This document shows positions 52,670 to 62,195 of a stretch of DNA of 64,000 nt, piece by piece. Numbering within the stretch: position 1 is the stretch's first letter; the number at the start of each line of letters is the position of its first letter. Both the position numbers and the translations under genes were made by a program. Source of the stretch: Natrinema salsiterrestre (lineage in GTDB: Archaea; Halobacteriota; Halobacteria; Halobacteriales; Natrialbaceae); NCBI RefSeq assembly GCF_029502005.1, contig NZ_JAMQOT010000005.1:124001-188000 (forward strand), given 5' to 3'. The notes under the pieces were generated by a model. It was not told where the DNA came from. It did not search any database and saw only the letters and a list, made by a program, of their open reading frames with translations.

Positions 52670-53908
52670 CTACGCTTCGTCGAACAGCTCTTCGCCCTCG
52701 ACCATGTGCTCCTCGACGGCGTCCATGTCGAGCGTCACGCCGAGGCCGGGTTCCTCCGGAATCTCGATGTAGCCCTCCTCGATGACGTCTTCTTCGACGA
52801 GGTCCTCCCACCAGCCGAGCTCGTAGGAGTGGTACTCGACGGCCAGCGAGTTCGGAATCGCCGCACCGACGTGCGCGCTGGCGACCGTCGCGACGGGGGA
52901 TGCGACGTTGTGCATCGCGACCGGCACGTAGTACATATCGGCCAGATCCGCGATCTTCCGCGTCTCGCGCATGCCGCCGACCTTGGGCATGTCCGGGGCG
53001 ATCATGTCGACGGCCTGCTCCTCGATCAGGCGGCGCTGGCCGTGTTTCCGGTAGACGTTCTCGCCGACGGTGATCGGCGTCGACGTCGACTGCGTGACCT
53101 CCCGCTGGACGTCGTGGTTCTCCGGCGGGACGGGGTCCTCGAGCCACCAGACGTCGTAGTCCTCCAGGCGCTTCGCGAGGCGCTTCGCGCTGCCCCCGGA
53201 GAAGGTCCAGTGACAGTCGAAGGCGACGTCGGCGCGGGAGCCGACGCGCTCGGTGACCGCTTCGACGATCGAGACCTTGTGGTCGATTTCGGGGCCGCGG
53301 AGGTGGCGGTTCGCGCGATCCTTCTCGTGGCCGCTGGGGACGTCGAGGTCGAACTTCAGGGCGTCGTAGCCCAGCTCCTCGACGACCCGTTCGGCCTCGT
53401 CGGCGCAGGCGATCGGGTCGGCTTCCTCCTCGGTGTGGCAGTCACAGTAGACCCGCATCTCGTCGCGGTACTTGCCGCCCAGCAGCTGGTAGGCCGGCAC
53501 CTCGAGGATCTTGCCGGCGAGGTCGTGGAGCGCGACCTCGATGCCGGAGATCGCGGTGACGGTGACGCCGCCGATCGAGCCTTCGCCGGACATCTTCTGG
53601 ACGAGGTGCTCGGTGAGTCGGTCGATATCCAGCGGGTTCTCGCCCTGCAGGAACGGCGTCATCCGTTCGATCAGTTCCGGCGCGCCGGCACCCCAGTAGG
53701 CTTCGCCGGTGCCGACGACTCCCGCGTCGGTGTAGATCCGGACGAGCGTCCACGGGAAGTTCCCGTCGACCATCGTCGTCTGGATGTCGGTGATTTCGAC
53801 GTCCCGTCCCCCGCCGCGCTCGCGCGTGACCCCCATCGTCTCCGACGAGAGGTCTCGCATCGTGTACTCGGCGTTCGGATCGTGTAAGTCAGAGTAGTCT
53901 ACTCCCAT
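52670..53908 (-). CDS. Gluconate/galactonate dehydratase-like enzyme (enolase superfamily)
   Basis: This 412-residue protein closely matches my recollection of the haloarchaeal gluconate dehydratase, which makes 2-keto-3-deoxygluconate in the semi-phosphorylative Entner-Doudoroff pathway. The capping domain reads MVDGNFPWTLVRIYTDAG. The barrel has KFDLDV, FDCHW, WLEDPVPPEN and GENVYRKHG as base and metal ligands, and EYHSYELGWW near the end. ATG 53908 (MGVDYSDLHDP) fits family starts. Its position beside the amylase and transporter links sugar import to catabolism. Confidence 0.87.
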   Translation of the reverse strand: MGVDYSDLHDPNAEYTMRDLSSETMGVTRERGGGRDVEITDIQTTMVDGNFPWTLVRIYTDAGVVGTGEAYWGAGAPELIERMTPFLQGENPLDIDRLTEHLVQKMSGEGSIGGVTVTAISGIEVALHDLAGKILEVPAYQLLGGKYRDEMRVYCDCHTEEEADPIACADEAERVVEELGYDALKFDLDVPSGHEKDRANRHLRGPEIDHKVSIVEAVTERVGSRADVAFDCHWTFSGGSAKRLAKRLEDYDVWWLEDPVPPENHDVQREVTQSTSTPITVGENVYRKHGQRRLIEEQAVDMIAPDMPKVGGMRETRKIADLADMYYVPVAMHNVASPVATVASAHVGAAIPNSLAVEYHSYELGWWEDLVEEDVIEEGYIEIPEEPGLGVTLDMDAVEEHMVEGEELFDEA

Positions 53909-54069
53909 GGATGGATATTCACTCCGAAGATAGTAATAGTTTCTACCTTTCCTCGGCAAGGTTTCGGACGCGGACTCGATCGGCGTGCGACTCGCTTCGG
54001 TGACACAATACTGGCCGAGGAACCTGAACGCACTGCTTGCAACGAGACCCGTGACCCCTCGATCGAGAC

Positions 54070-54957
54070 TCAGCGACTACGGGCAGTTCTCACGCGCTCG
54101 AGTTCGTCGGTCACGTTCTCTAACTCGACGTCCAACGCCGCAGTCGCGGCGAGGGCGGCCCGTTTTTCGGCCGTCCGGTGGTCGATCGCCTGCGGTCCGA
54201 CGGCGAATTCGATCCGGGTCACGCCGTCGGTCGACCTCGAGCGGCCGAGCACCGTCACGGGGCCGACTTCGCGAGTGTTCCGAACGTGCGTGCCGCCACA
54301 GGCCGTGACGTCCCACGGATCGGCCGAGCCGTTCATATCGGAGAGTCGATTCCGATTGCGGTTGTCGTTCTCGTCTTCGATCGTGACGACGCGAACCCGT
54401 CCCTTCTCGACGGCGGCGGCGTCGAGTTCGGCATCGACGGTAATCCCGTCGCGCTCGCGTGCGCTCGAGAGCGGCATATCGTCCCACGACACCGGTCGCG
54501 ACTCCCAGACCACGCGGTTGACCAGTTCGTCCAGTTCGATTAGCGTCTCGTCGTCGAGGGTCGCGCTCGTCTCGAGATCGACGGCGACGGTTTGTGCGCC
54601 GATATCGAGTCCGACGCAGGTCGGTTCCTCGAGCAGTCGCCGCGCTGCACCGGCGAGGACGTGACTGGCCGTGTGGGCCCGCATGCAGTACATCCGGAAC
54701 GACCAGTCGACCGAACAGAGGACGCGGTGACCCGTCCGAAACGACGGCTCCTCGGCCAGCACGTGAACTTGCTCGCCGTCGGCGTACTGGACGTCCGTGA
54801 CGGCGATGTCTCCGACGGTCCCGCGGTCGGCCGGCTGCCCGCCGCTCGCCCCGAAGAAGTGGCTGCGCTCGAGCCAGACCCGTCGGCCGTCGATCGACGT
54901 TACCTCGGTTTCGAACCGCGTGGCGTACGGTTCCGCTGCCGCCCGTTGCCCGGTCAT
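54070..54957 (-). CDS. AlaX-type alanyl-tRNA editing protein
   Basis: This 295-residue protein hydrolyses mischarged Ser- or Gly-tRNA-Ala in trans. It has FFGASGGQPADRG (the GGQP motif of AlaRS editing domains) and the zinc-binding HTASH (His95, His99) and CGGTH. The C-terminal helix is charged. ATG 54957 is used because the upstream residues are not conserved. The length fits the longer AlaX group that retains part of the glycine-rich domain. It is a stand-alone gene. Confidence 0.9.
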   Translation of the reverse strand: MTGQRAAAEPYATRFETEVTSIDGRRVWLERSHFFGASGGQPADRGTVGDIAVTDVQYADGEQVHVLAEEPSFRTGHRVLCSVDWSFRMYCMRAHTASHVLAGAARRLLEEPTCVGLDIGAQTVAVDLETSATLDDETLIELDELVNRVVWESRPVSWDDMPLSSARERDGITVDAELDAAAVEKGRVRVVTIEDENDNRNRNRLSDMNGSADPWDVTACGGTHVRNTREVGPVTVLGRSRSTDGVTRIEFAVGPQAIDHRTAEKRAALAATAALDVELENVTDELERVRTARSR

Positions 54958-55029
54958 CGGTTGAAATGTGTCGTCAGCGGTTAAAAGTCTGCTCGCCGAT
55001 ACTGTCACCGGAGACGAACGGGCCGTCGC

Positions 55030-55554
55030 TTACTCCGCGAGCGTCACGTCGAGTCGGTCCTCGAGGGCCTCGATCAGGCCGCCACCGATGCCGGCCTGCG
55101 CCGCCCGCCCCTGTTCGACCGCGAGGACGTCTTTCTCCGGTGCATCGAGTTCCTCGGCGAGCTCCTCGCGCTGGAGCCCGGCGTCCCGTCGGGCCTCGAC
55201 GAGCGCGTCGCCGTAGTCCGAAACCAGGTACGGCAGCGGGTCGTCGTCGTAGTTCGTCCCCTCGCTCTCCCAGTGTTCGGAGTCACCGTCCCAGACCGGG
55301 TTCGCTTTCGCGACGTTCTGGGCCGCCTTTCGTTTGCGGCTCGGTTCGTCGTCGGTGCCCGCGTCCTGCTCGCTCCGGTTCTCGGTCCGGTCTTGGCCGC
55401 GCGCGTTGGAATCGTCGTGTGGCGCGCAGTCCGGACAGACCTCGAGTTCGGCTCCGGCGACCGACGCGAGCGTGAGCGAACTACTCTCGGCACCGCAGAG
55501 TTCGCAGTTCGTCCCGCCACCGCTACCGGACGAACCGGTCGAGTATTTGGCCAT
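55030..55554 (-). CDS. Multiprotein bridging factor 1 (aMBF1)
   Basis: This 174-residue archaeal MBF1 homologue has an N-terminal zinc ribbon (Cys17, Cys20, Cys40, Cys43). A charged linker rich in Arg and Glu follows, then a C-terminal XRE-type helix-turn-helix (EARRDAGLQREELAEELDAPEKDVLAVEQG). In eukaryotes MBF1 bridges activators to TBP; in archaea it is linked to translation and transcription. ATG 55554 (MAKYST) matches family starts. Confidence 0.9.
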   Translation of the reverse strand: MAKYSTGSSGSGGGTNCELCGAESSSLTLASVAGAELEVCPDCAPHDDSNARGQDRTENRSEQDAGTDDEPSRKRKAAQNVAKANPVWDGDSEHWESEGTNYDDDPLPYLVSDYGDALVEARRDAGLQREELAEELDAPEKDVLAVEQGRAAQAGIGGGLIEALEDRLDVTLAE

Positions 55555-55698
55555 GCGAGTGTTTGGCATCTGTCGCATTTCAACTAATCGGTAGCGCGGA
55601 CCTCGATGAGGGTCCCACTCACACGGCCGATAGTGTCGGATTCGGCTCGTCTCCTGCGGGCCACGGACCACGCCGCGCCCTCGCGGCAGCGAGACCGG

Positions 55699-56373
55699 TC
55701 AGAGAGTCGGACCGAAATCGTCCATGGCGGCGCGAACGAGTTTCGCCTCCGCTTTCTGCAGGTGACCGCTGGCCGTCGCGGGCGCACAGTCGAGTTCCGC
55801 AGCGATATCCTCGTGAGTCGCGCGACGGGGCCGTTCGTAGTATCCCATCTCGAAGGCGACCGAAAGCGCCTCGCGTTGTCTGTCGCTGAGCGCTCGCACC
55901 GGGTCGTCGAGTTCGCCCCTGAACTCCCCGATCTCGTCGACCCGAATCTCCATCACGTCGGACGTCTCCTCGAGTGCCGCCTGAATCTGCTGCGGGTCGC
56001 CGACCCCGCTGCCGTACATCTCGCCGTCCCGGTAGATGATCGGGGTCCGAACGATCAGTTCGAGACGAGAACTCGCTCGCAGGATGCTGTCGTACATCGG
56101 CATCTCCAGCGAGCGCGCGACGACGAGCGCGTAGGTGCGGCCCCGGCTCGATTCGGACAGCCGTACCGACTCGAGGCCCTCGATCTCCGGTGCTCGCTCC
56201 GCGAGGACGGTCGCGTCGCCGTCGATCGAGAACAGATAATTGTCGACGCCGTCCAGCGTCGTGTTCACCTCGAGCACGCGCGCCTCCTCGATCGCGGGCG
56301 TATTGGCGAGGAGATCGAAAAACGGCGGTGCCCTGTCGGGGTCGACACGAACGGTGACTCGGAGCCGCTTCAT
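55699..56373 (-). CDS. Bat-type helix-turn-helix regulator (HTH_10)
   Basis: This 224-residue protein has an N-terminal alpha/beta sensor-like domain (about 1-155). The C-terminal HTH of the bacterio-opsin-activator type reads LSDRQREALSVAFEMGYYERPRRATHEDIAAELDC, followed by a recognition helix APATASGHLQKAEAKL. Its target is unknown, but it faces the divergent MMPL exporter, which it could control. Confidence 0.85.
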   Translation of the reverse strand: MKRLRVTVRVDPDRAPPFFDLLANTPAIEEARVLEVNTTLDGVDNYLFSIDGDATVLAERAPEIEGLESVRLSESSRGRTYALVVARSLEMPMYDSILRASSRLELIVRTPIIYRDGEMYGSGVGDPQQIQAALEETSDVMEIRVDEIGEFRGELDDPVRALSDRQREALSVAFEMGYYERPRRATHEDIAAELDCAPATASGHLQKAEAKLVRAAMDDFGPTL

Positions 56374-56656
56374 ACGTCACCTCGTCCGGTGGTACCCCAT
56401 AAATCCCGCTTCTATACGTGGCAGAATCCTCTCGATAAACGGACGGTTTCCGTACGACGATGCGAACGAAACCGCGAACGGCAGCGGACGTGACGAGCCG
56501 ATTGAAAGGGGACGAGACGCAGTGGAGCAGTGTCCACTCATCGATCCGCCGGTCCGGGAACTCGAGCGTGACCCAGATCGCAAAGAGCGCGCGTGATCGC
56601 TGGCTCGATCCAGTGTCCGACAGGCGACTCGAGCCGAACGGGGAGGTGAGGTCGTA

Positions 56657-59290
56657 ATGTCCCGGATCGATCGCATCGCGACGGTGGTCACCGAATACAG
56701 CTGGATCGTCATCGCCGTGATGGTGCTGACGACGGCTGCCGTCGGCGCTGGAACGGGCGCGATGGAAGAATCGTCGTCAGTAACCGGTCTCTCGGACGAT
56801 TCGGAGGTCTCGAATGCGTACGACGTCGCCAGGACAGACTTCTCACCCCGAGAGGCCAACACGACGACGTCGGTGATCGCGATCAGCAACGAGAGCGGGA
56901 ACGCGCTCTCGAAGGCGACGCTCGTGCGGACGCTTCGATACCAGCAGAAGCTCCGGGAGAACGGGACGCTCAACGCCACGCTGGTCGACGACCGGCCGAC
57001 CGTCAGCGTGGCGAACCTCGTTGCGACGGCGGCGATCGCGAGCGACCGTCGACACCCCGATCGGAACACCACGGCCGCGACGACCGGGCGGCGGACTGCC
57101 CCGCCGCTCGAGGAGCAGATCGCACGACTGGAATCGATGGACGACGCCGAGGTGGCGGCCGTCGTACGACGGGTACTCGACCCCGAGCGTCCCACGGCCG
57201 CGAGTCGGACGGCATCGCGGCTGCTGCCGCGGACGTACGAGCCGGGATCCGCGACGGCCGCGAGTCACCTCCTCGTGCTCACGCAGGAGACCGACGGGGC
57301 AGTGCAGGTCGACGTGGCGCTTTCGAAACCGGTCTCGGACGGGCAACGGGCAGCGCGCTCGCTGGCCGCGACCCAGCCCGGAACCGAGGCGTATCACGTG
57401 TTCGGCGGCGGCCTCGTGAGCGGCCAGCAGAGCGCTGCGATATCAGATAGCCTCGCGTTGCTGGGGCCGCTGGCACTGGCTTTCGTCCTCGTCTCGCTAT
57501 CGGTCGCCTACCGCGATCCGATCGACGTGGTGCTCGGGTTGGTCGGTGTCGTCGCCGTGTTGCTCTGGACGTTCGGCGCGATGGGCTGGCTCGGTATCGC
57601 GTTCAATCAGACGATGATCGCCGTCCCGATCCTGCTGATCGGGCTCTCGGTCGATTACGCGCTACACGTGTTCATGCGGTATCGAGAGGAACGCGCCGCG
57701 GACGAGATCGGGACGAGACCCGCAATGGCCCGGTCGCTACGGCGCGTGGGCCCGGCCCTCGTGGTAGTCACGGTGACCACTGCGATCGGGTTCCTCGCGA
57801 ACCTCACGAGTCCGATGGGCGACATTCGCTCGTTCGGGCTCGTCGCCGCCATCGGAATCACCGCGACCCTGATGGTCTTCGGGCTGTTCGTGCCGGCCCT
57901 CAAATTCGCGATCTCCTCGCGTCTGGATCGGTCGGGATCGGATCGGACCCCGTCGCCGCCGGGATCGGCCGGACGTCTCGGGCGAGTACTCGGCGCGAGC
58001 GCGTCGATCGCCAGCGCCGCACCGCTGGCAGTGGTCGTGTTCGCTCTCGTCCTCAGCGCGGGTGCCGCGTACGGGGCGACGGGGGTCGACGTCGCCAGCC
58101 CGGACGAGGCCTTCATGGCCGACGATCCGCCGGAGTGGACCGCTAGCCTCCCGGATGCGGTCCGGCCCGGCGAGTTCTACCTCAAGGAAAATCGCCGCTA
58201 TATCGACTCGCGCTTCCAGACGCCCGATACGCAAGGTTACGTTCTCGTCGAGGGGAACGTAACCGATCCGGAGGCGCTCGAGCGAGTCGCCGCCGCCGAA
58301 CGGACAGCGAGCCGATCCGAGGCCGTCGCGACTGGCCCGAACGGAGCGGCGACGATCGTGACGCCGCTGTCGGCGATGGAGCGGGCTGCGGCGCAGAATC
58401 GGACGTTCAACGAGACGTTCCACGCCGCCGATACCGACGGCGACGGCGTCCCCGACGCCGACCTTCGACCGCTCTACGACGAGTTCTACGCGGCGACACC
58501 GGACCTCGCAACGCGGACGATCCATCGAACGGACGAGGACGGGCAGGCGTCGGGAGACGCTGCGAGCGGGAGATACACTGCAGTTCGGCTCCGGATAGCC
58601 GTCGACGGAGACGTCGACCGGGCGACCGCCGTTGCACCGCTCCGCGATAGCGCAGCCGCGTTCGACGAAACCGACGATGTCGACGCGACTGCGACCGGTC
58701 AGCCGGTCATCGCGAAGGAGCTGAACGACCGCCTCGCGATGACGTTGCTCGAGGGTCTGGGGCTCACACTCGTCGTCGTCCTCGGATTCCTGCTGATCAG
58801 CTTCCGCCTGCGAGAGGGAACCGCCTCGCTCGGAGCCGTGACGCTCGTCCCGGTCGCGTTCAGCGTCAGCTGGCTGCTCGGAACGATGGCGCTGCTCGAG
58901 ATCCCGATCGGACTCGTCACCGCTCTCGTCGGGAGCATCTCCGTCGGGCTCGGCGTCGACTACGCGATTCACGTCAGCGAACGCTTCGCGGAGGAGTACG
59001 GCACCCGCGCCGATGCGGAGACGGCCCTCGCGAGGACGGTGAGGGGGACCGGCGGTGCGCTGTCGAGCAGCGCCGTCACCACGGCCGCGGGGTTCGGCGT
59101 GCTGTCGTTTGCGCTGCTGCCCGCGCTTCGCCAGTTCGGGTTCATCCTCGCGGTCGGGATCGGGTACTCGTTCCTGGCGAGCGTATTCATCCAGCCGAGC
59201 CTGCTGCTGCTCTGGACGCGCTACGGCGCCGGGTCGACGGTCTCAGAGAACGTAGACGGCGGGACGGCCGAGAACGTCTCCCATCGATAG
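56657..59290 (+). CDS. RND/MMPL-family exporter
   Basis: This 877-residue protein has a duplicated RND layout. Each half has an extracytoplasmic domain followed by a membrane bundle, with SVDYALHVFMRYREE and GVDYAIHVSERFAEE as the two GxxxDYxx motifs containing the proton-relay Asp. It resembles lipid, hopanoid or sterol exporters more than AcrB. Residues 592-602 (DTDGDGVPDAD) in the second outer domain form an EF-hand-like calcium loop. The start is ATG 56657, placed in a TAATG context. Confidence 0.88.
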   Translation: MSRIDRIATVVTEYSWIVIAVMVLTTAAVGAGTGAMEESSSVTGLSDDSEVSNAYDVARTDFSPREANTTTSVIAISNESGNALSKATLVRTLRYQQKLRENGTLNATLVDDRPTVSVANLVATAAIASDRRHPDRNTTAATTGRRTAPPLEEQIARLESMDDAEVAAVVRRVLDPERPTAASRTASRLLPRTYEPGSATAASHLLVLTQETDGAVQVDVALSKPVSDGQRAARSLAATQPGTEAYHVFGGGLVSGQQSAAISDSLALLGPLALAFVLVSLSVAYRDPIDVVLGLVGVVAVLLWTFGAMGWLGIAFNQTMIAVPILLIGLSVDYALHVFMRYREERAADEIGTRPAMARSLRRVGPALVVVTVTTAIGFLANLTSPMGDIRSFGLVAAIGITATLMVFGLFVPALKFAISSRLDRSGSDRTPSPPGSAGRLGRVLGASASIASAAPLAVVVFALVLSAGAAYGATGVDVASPDEAFMADDPPEWTASLPDAVRPGEFYLKENRRYIDSRFQTPDTQGYVLVEGNVTDPEALERVAAAERTASRSEAVATGPNGAATIVTPLSAMERAAAQNRTFNETFHAADTDGDGVPDADLRPLYDEFYAATPDLATRTIHRTDEDGQASGDAASGRYTAVRLRIAVDGDVDRATAVAPLRDSAAAFDETDDVDATATGQPVIAKELNDRLAMTLLEGLGLTLVVVLGFLLISFRLREGTASLGAVTLVPVAFSVSWLLGTMALLEIPIGLVTALVGSISVGLGVDYAIHVSERFAEEYGTRADAETALARTVRGTGGALSSSAVTTAAGFGVLSFALLPALRQFGFILAVGIGYSFLASVFIQPSLLLLWTRYGAGSTVSENVDGGTAENVSHR

Positions 59291-59367
59291 GTCAACCGCA
59301 AACTCGAGTCAACCCCGAACTGACGCTCCCGATCGGTTCGGCGCTGTCTCGTGCCCGCGGGAGGGCG

Positions 59368-60600
59368 CTACCGGCCGACGTGTTTCTTGAGCGTTGCCCG
59401 CAACGGTAACGCTACGCCACCGCCGATCGGGAGGAGCACGAACGCGACGAGATCGACGGGTACCGTACCATAGCTCGCCGCGGATAACCCCACCCCAGCG
59501 AGCGGTGCGAACACCGGAAATACGTACAGATACGACGGTTTCCAGCCCGGTCCGCGCCTCGTGTGGCGGACGACGACGCCGAACAGCAACGGCATGAGCA
59601 GTGCACCCGCGAGCAGCGGGCCGCCGACGAGCGTCGCGGTGACTCCCACTGCGAGCGCGACGACGATCGTCTCGTCGATCGTCACCGGCCCCCAGCTGTG
59701 CTCCCGACTGACGACGCGGACGACGAGCAACGCACCGACCGCGACCGCCACGACGCCCGCGAGCGCGCCGTACCAAAGCGTCGGCTCCACCGGCGGCGCC
59801 ACGATTTCGACGCCTCGGAAGAACGCGGTCATCGTCTCGAGTCCGTGGCGGCTCTCGGAAAGCAGCGTCCAGATCCCGGCCGGATCGGCACCCACTGCAC
59901 GGAGATCGGCCCAGAGCGATTCCAGTGGTCCCCGGTTCTCGTGTCCGAACTGGCCGAGGCCGGCGGCGTAGGCGAGTACCGAGAGCCAGAGCAGCGGCAG
60001 CGAGAAGTTCTGTCGCCGCCACCAGCGTGCGACGGCATTGTCCGGTCCGGCGCTGGAGGTCGTCCTCGATCGACCGGTACTCGAGGTGGTCGCGCCGCTC
60101 GTACTGCCGGTTCGACTGGTCGACGCCGAGCCGCTACCCCCCGTCTGTCCCGTCCCGGTCCCGGTCCCGGTCGCACTCGAGGCACCACCGGCGGTTCCGG
60201 CCGAGGCCGATGCCGCGCCGGCAGCCGCTTTCGACCCGTTCGATCCCGTCGCGGACGACGATCGGCCGGCGGTCGTCGATCCCGACGCCGTCGAGGCGGC
60301 CGCCGGCGTCGCCGCGGTCGCCGATGCGTCGTCGTCGCTCTGCCAGACGTCGGGGGAGGGCAGGCCGCTGGTTCGCTTCGCGACGTAGTCCTCGTGGCCG
60401 AGACGGTCGTAGGCCTGTCGTTCGACCGGATCGCCGAGGATGTCGTAGGCGGTCTTGACCGCGGTGAACTGGGCCTGCGCGCGGTCGTCGTCGTTCAGAT
60501 CGGGGTGGTAGACCCGGACCTGATCGCGGTAGGCGTCCTTGATCTCGTCCTGGGAGGCGTCGGGCGGGATTTCCAGCAAGTCGTAAAAGTCCTCAGTCAT
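59368..60600 (-). CDS. Membrane-anchored J-domain protein
   Basis: This 410-residue protein begins with a J domain (about 1-70; the HPD tripeptide is at 32-34), which should stimulate DnaK ATPase. A Ser/Ala/Thr/Gly-rich linker of about 110 residues follows (85-195), then about six membrane helices. It lacks the G/F region, zinc fingers and C-terminal domains of true DnaJ. The inferred role is to recruit DnaK to the membrane or to a membrane client. A TATA-like ATTATAAC precedes it at about 60645-60652. Confidence 0.85.
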   Translation of the reverse strand: MTEDFYDLLEIPPDASQDEIKDAYRDQVRVYHPDLNDDDRAQAQFTAVKTAYDILGDPVERQAYDRLGHEDYVAKRTSGLPSPDVWQSDDDASATAATPAAASTASGSTTAGRSSSATGSNGSKAAAGAASASAGTAGGASSATGTGTGTGQTGGSGSASTSRTGSTSGATTSSTGRSRTTSSAGPDNAVARWWRRQNFSLPLLWLSVLAYAAGLGQFGHENRGPLESLWADLRAVGADPAGIWTLLSESRHGLETMTAFFRGVEIVAPPVEPTLWYGALAGVVAVAVGALLVVRVVSREHSWGPVTIDETIVVALAVGVTATLVGGPLLAGALLMPLLFGVVVRHTRRGPGWKPSYLYVFPVFAPLAGVGLSAASYGTVPVDLVAFVLLPIGGGVALPLRATLKKHVGR

Positions 60601-60748
60601 GTGAGCATAGGGCGGTTTGTTTGCTACGGTGATTGTCGGGGTGGGGTTATAATTTCGGTGTTCTGTCCGGTTCGGTTGCGTATGGTCATCGCTCGAGGGT
60701 TGTGGGTATTTCGGCCGTTCGGCTGTGGTTCCGCGAGACCAGTCCCGC

Positions 60749-62038
60749 TCAGGAGAAGTCCGCGAGCGACGACTGACCGGCCGTTCGGTCGTCGCGGACC
60801 GGGTTTGCGCCCGGATCGGATTCCTCGGTCTCCCCCTCGTCCGCCCCGGTTCCGGTCCCGCTGGCGTCGCGTTCCCACCCGTCGAGACTCGCCTGATCGG
60901 CGGCCGCGAACTCGAGGTTGGCCACCCGGACGCCGAGCTTGCGGACGGGATCGGTCTCGAACTCGGTGAACAGGTCCCGAGCGATTCGGTCGACGAGGTC
61001 GGGGTCGTCGACCGGGCCCGGCAGGGACCGCTCGCGCGTGTTGACGTCGTACGGCGGCGTCACGGCTTTGACACCGATGGTCCGGTAAAGTGCGCCCTCT
61101 CGCCGCGCGCGGTCGGCCACGGCCGCTGCGAGCGTTTCGATCAGCTCGTATTTCGGTGTCGGGTCCTCGACCGGGTCGGCGAAGGCCGACTCGCGGGAGA
61201 AGCTCTTCGGATCGCCTTTCGGCTCGACGCGGCGGTCGTCTTCGCCGCGCGCGCGGTCGAACAGTTCCCGGCCGCGCTCGCCGAAGCGTTCGACCAGCGG
61301 CTCCGGGTCCGTTTCGGCGACGTCGCCCGCGGTCTCCAGGCCCATCTCACGCAGCTCGCGTGCCGTCACGGGGCCGACGCCGTGAAGCAGCTCCACCTCG
61401 AGCGGCGCGAGAAACTCGCGGATCTCGCCGGGCTCGACGACGGTGAGCCCGTCGGGTTTGTCGAAGTCGCTGGCGATCTTGGCCGTGCTCATCGTCGGGG
61501 CGACGCCGACGCTGACCGTGACGCCGACTTCCCTGCGGATTCTGTCCCGGATGTGACGGGCGAACCCGTCCGCGACGCCCCAGGCTGTTCTGTCGGTCAC
61601 GTCGAGGTACGCCTCGTCGATGCTCACCTCGCGGACGACGTCGGCACAGTCGTGGAGGATCTCTCGGACGTCGGCCGCGACCGACTCGTAGTAATCCATG
61701 TCCACCGGCCGGTAGTAGCCGGTCTCCCCGCGATCGAGGTCCGACTCGTCGATCTCACCGTTTTCGAACGCCGCGCGTCGGGGGAGTCGCTCGAGGGCCG
61801 TCGAGATCGCCTGTGCGCTCTCGACGCCGAACTCGCGGGCCTCGTAGCTGGCGGTGGCGACCGCGCCGTTGGTCGCTCCCGCCTCGTACCCCATCCCGAC
61901 GACGAGCGGTTCGTCGCGGAGTTCGGGCTCGCGCAGTCGCTCGCAGGAGGCGTAGAAGCAGTCGGCGTCGACGTGGCAGACGATCCGGTCTTCCTCGTCC
62001 GCTTCGTCGACGCCCGGTAGCCGCGGCCCGTCGGACAT
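60749..62038 (-). CDS. dinB: DNA polymerase IV (Y-family translesion polymerase)
   Basis: This 429-residue protein has VCHVDADCFYASCERL (Asp24 metal ligand and the YAS steric-gate region) and VSIDEAYLDV with the other catalytic acids. Fingers, thumb (HGVGPVTARELREMGL helix-hairpin-helix) and little-finger domains follow. The last residues, QSSLADF (422-428), fit a PCNA-interacting box (Q-x2-L-x2-F), so it is probably loaded by PCNA. It copies past lesions with low fidelity. ATG 62038 is chosen, as the upstream extension looks untranslated. Confidence 0.94.
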   Translation of the reverse strand: MSDGPRLPGVDEADEEDRIVCHVDADCFYASCERLREPELRDEPLVVGMGYEAGATNGAVATASYEAREFGVESAQAISTALERLPRRAAFENGEIDESDLDRGETGYYRPVDMDYYESVAADVREILHDCADVVREVSIDEAYLDVTDRTAWGVADGFARHIRDRIRREVGVTVSVGVAPTMSTAKIASDFDKPDGLTVVEPGEIREFLAPLEVELLHGVGPVTARELREMGLETAGDVAETDPEPLVERFGERGRELFDRARGEDDRRVEPKGDPKSFSRESAFADPVEDPTPKYELIETLAAAVADRARREGALYRTIGVKAVTPPYDVNTRERSLPGPVDDPDLVDRIARDLFTEFETDPVRKLGVRVANLEFAAADQASLDGWERDASGTGTGADEGETEESDPGANPVRDDRTAGQSSLADFS

Positions 62039-62195
62039 TCGTCTATCGGTCGATTCGTCCGGACCGACGTGAACGTTGCGCCCGCGACGTGCCCGCCGGA
62101 AGTAGCGTCCGCGCGACCGATACCGCAGAATACCGGCGTGGAAAACAACGCTCGTCAGTTTCGCCAGTTTTGGGCGGCCGGCACCCATCTTCGAT

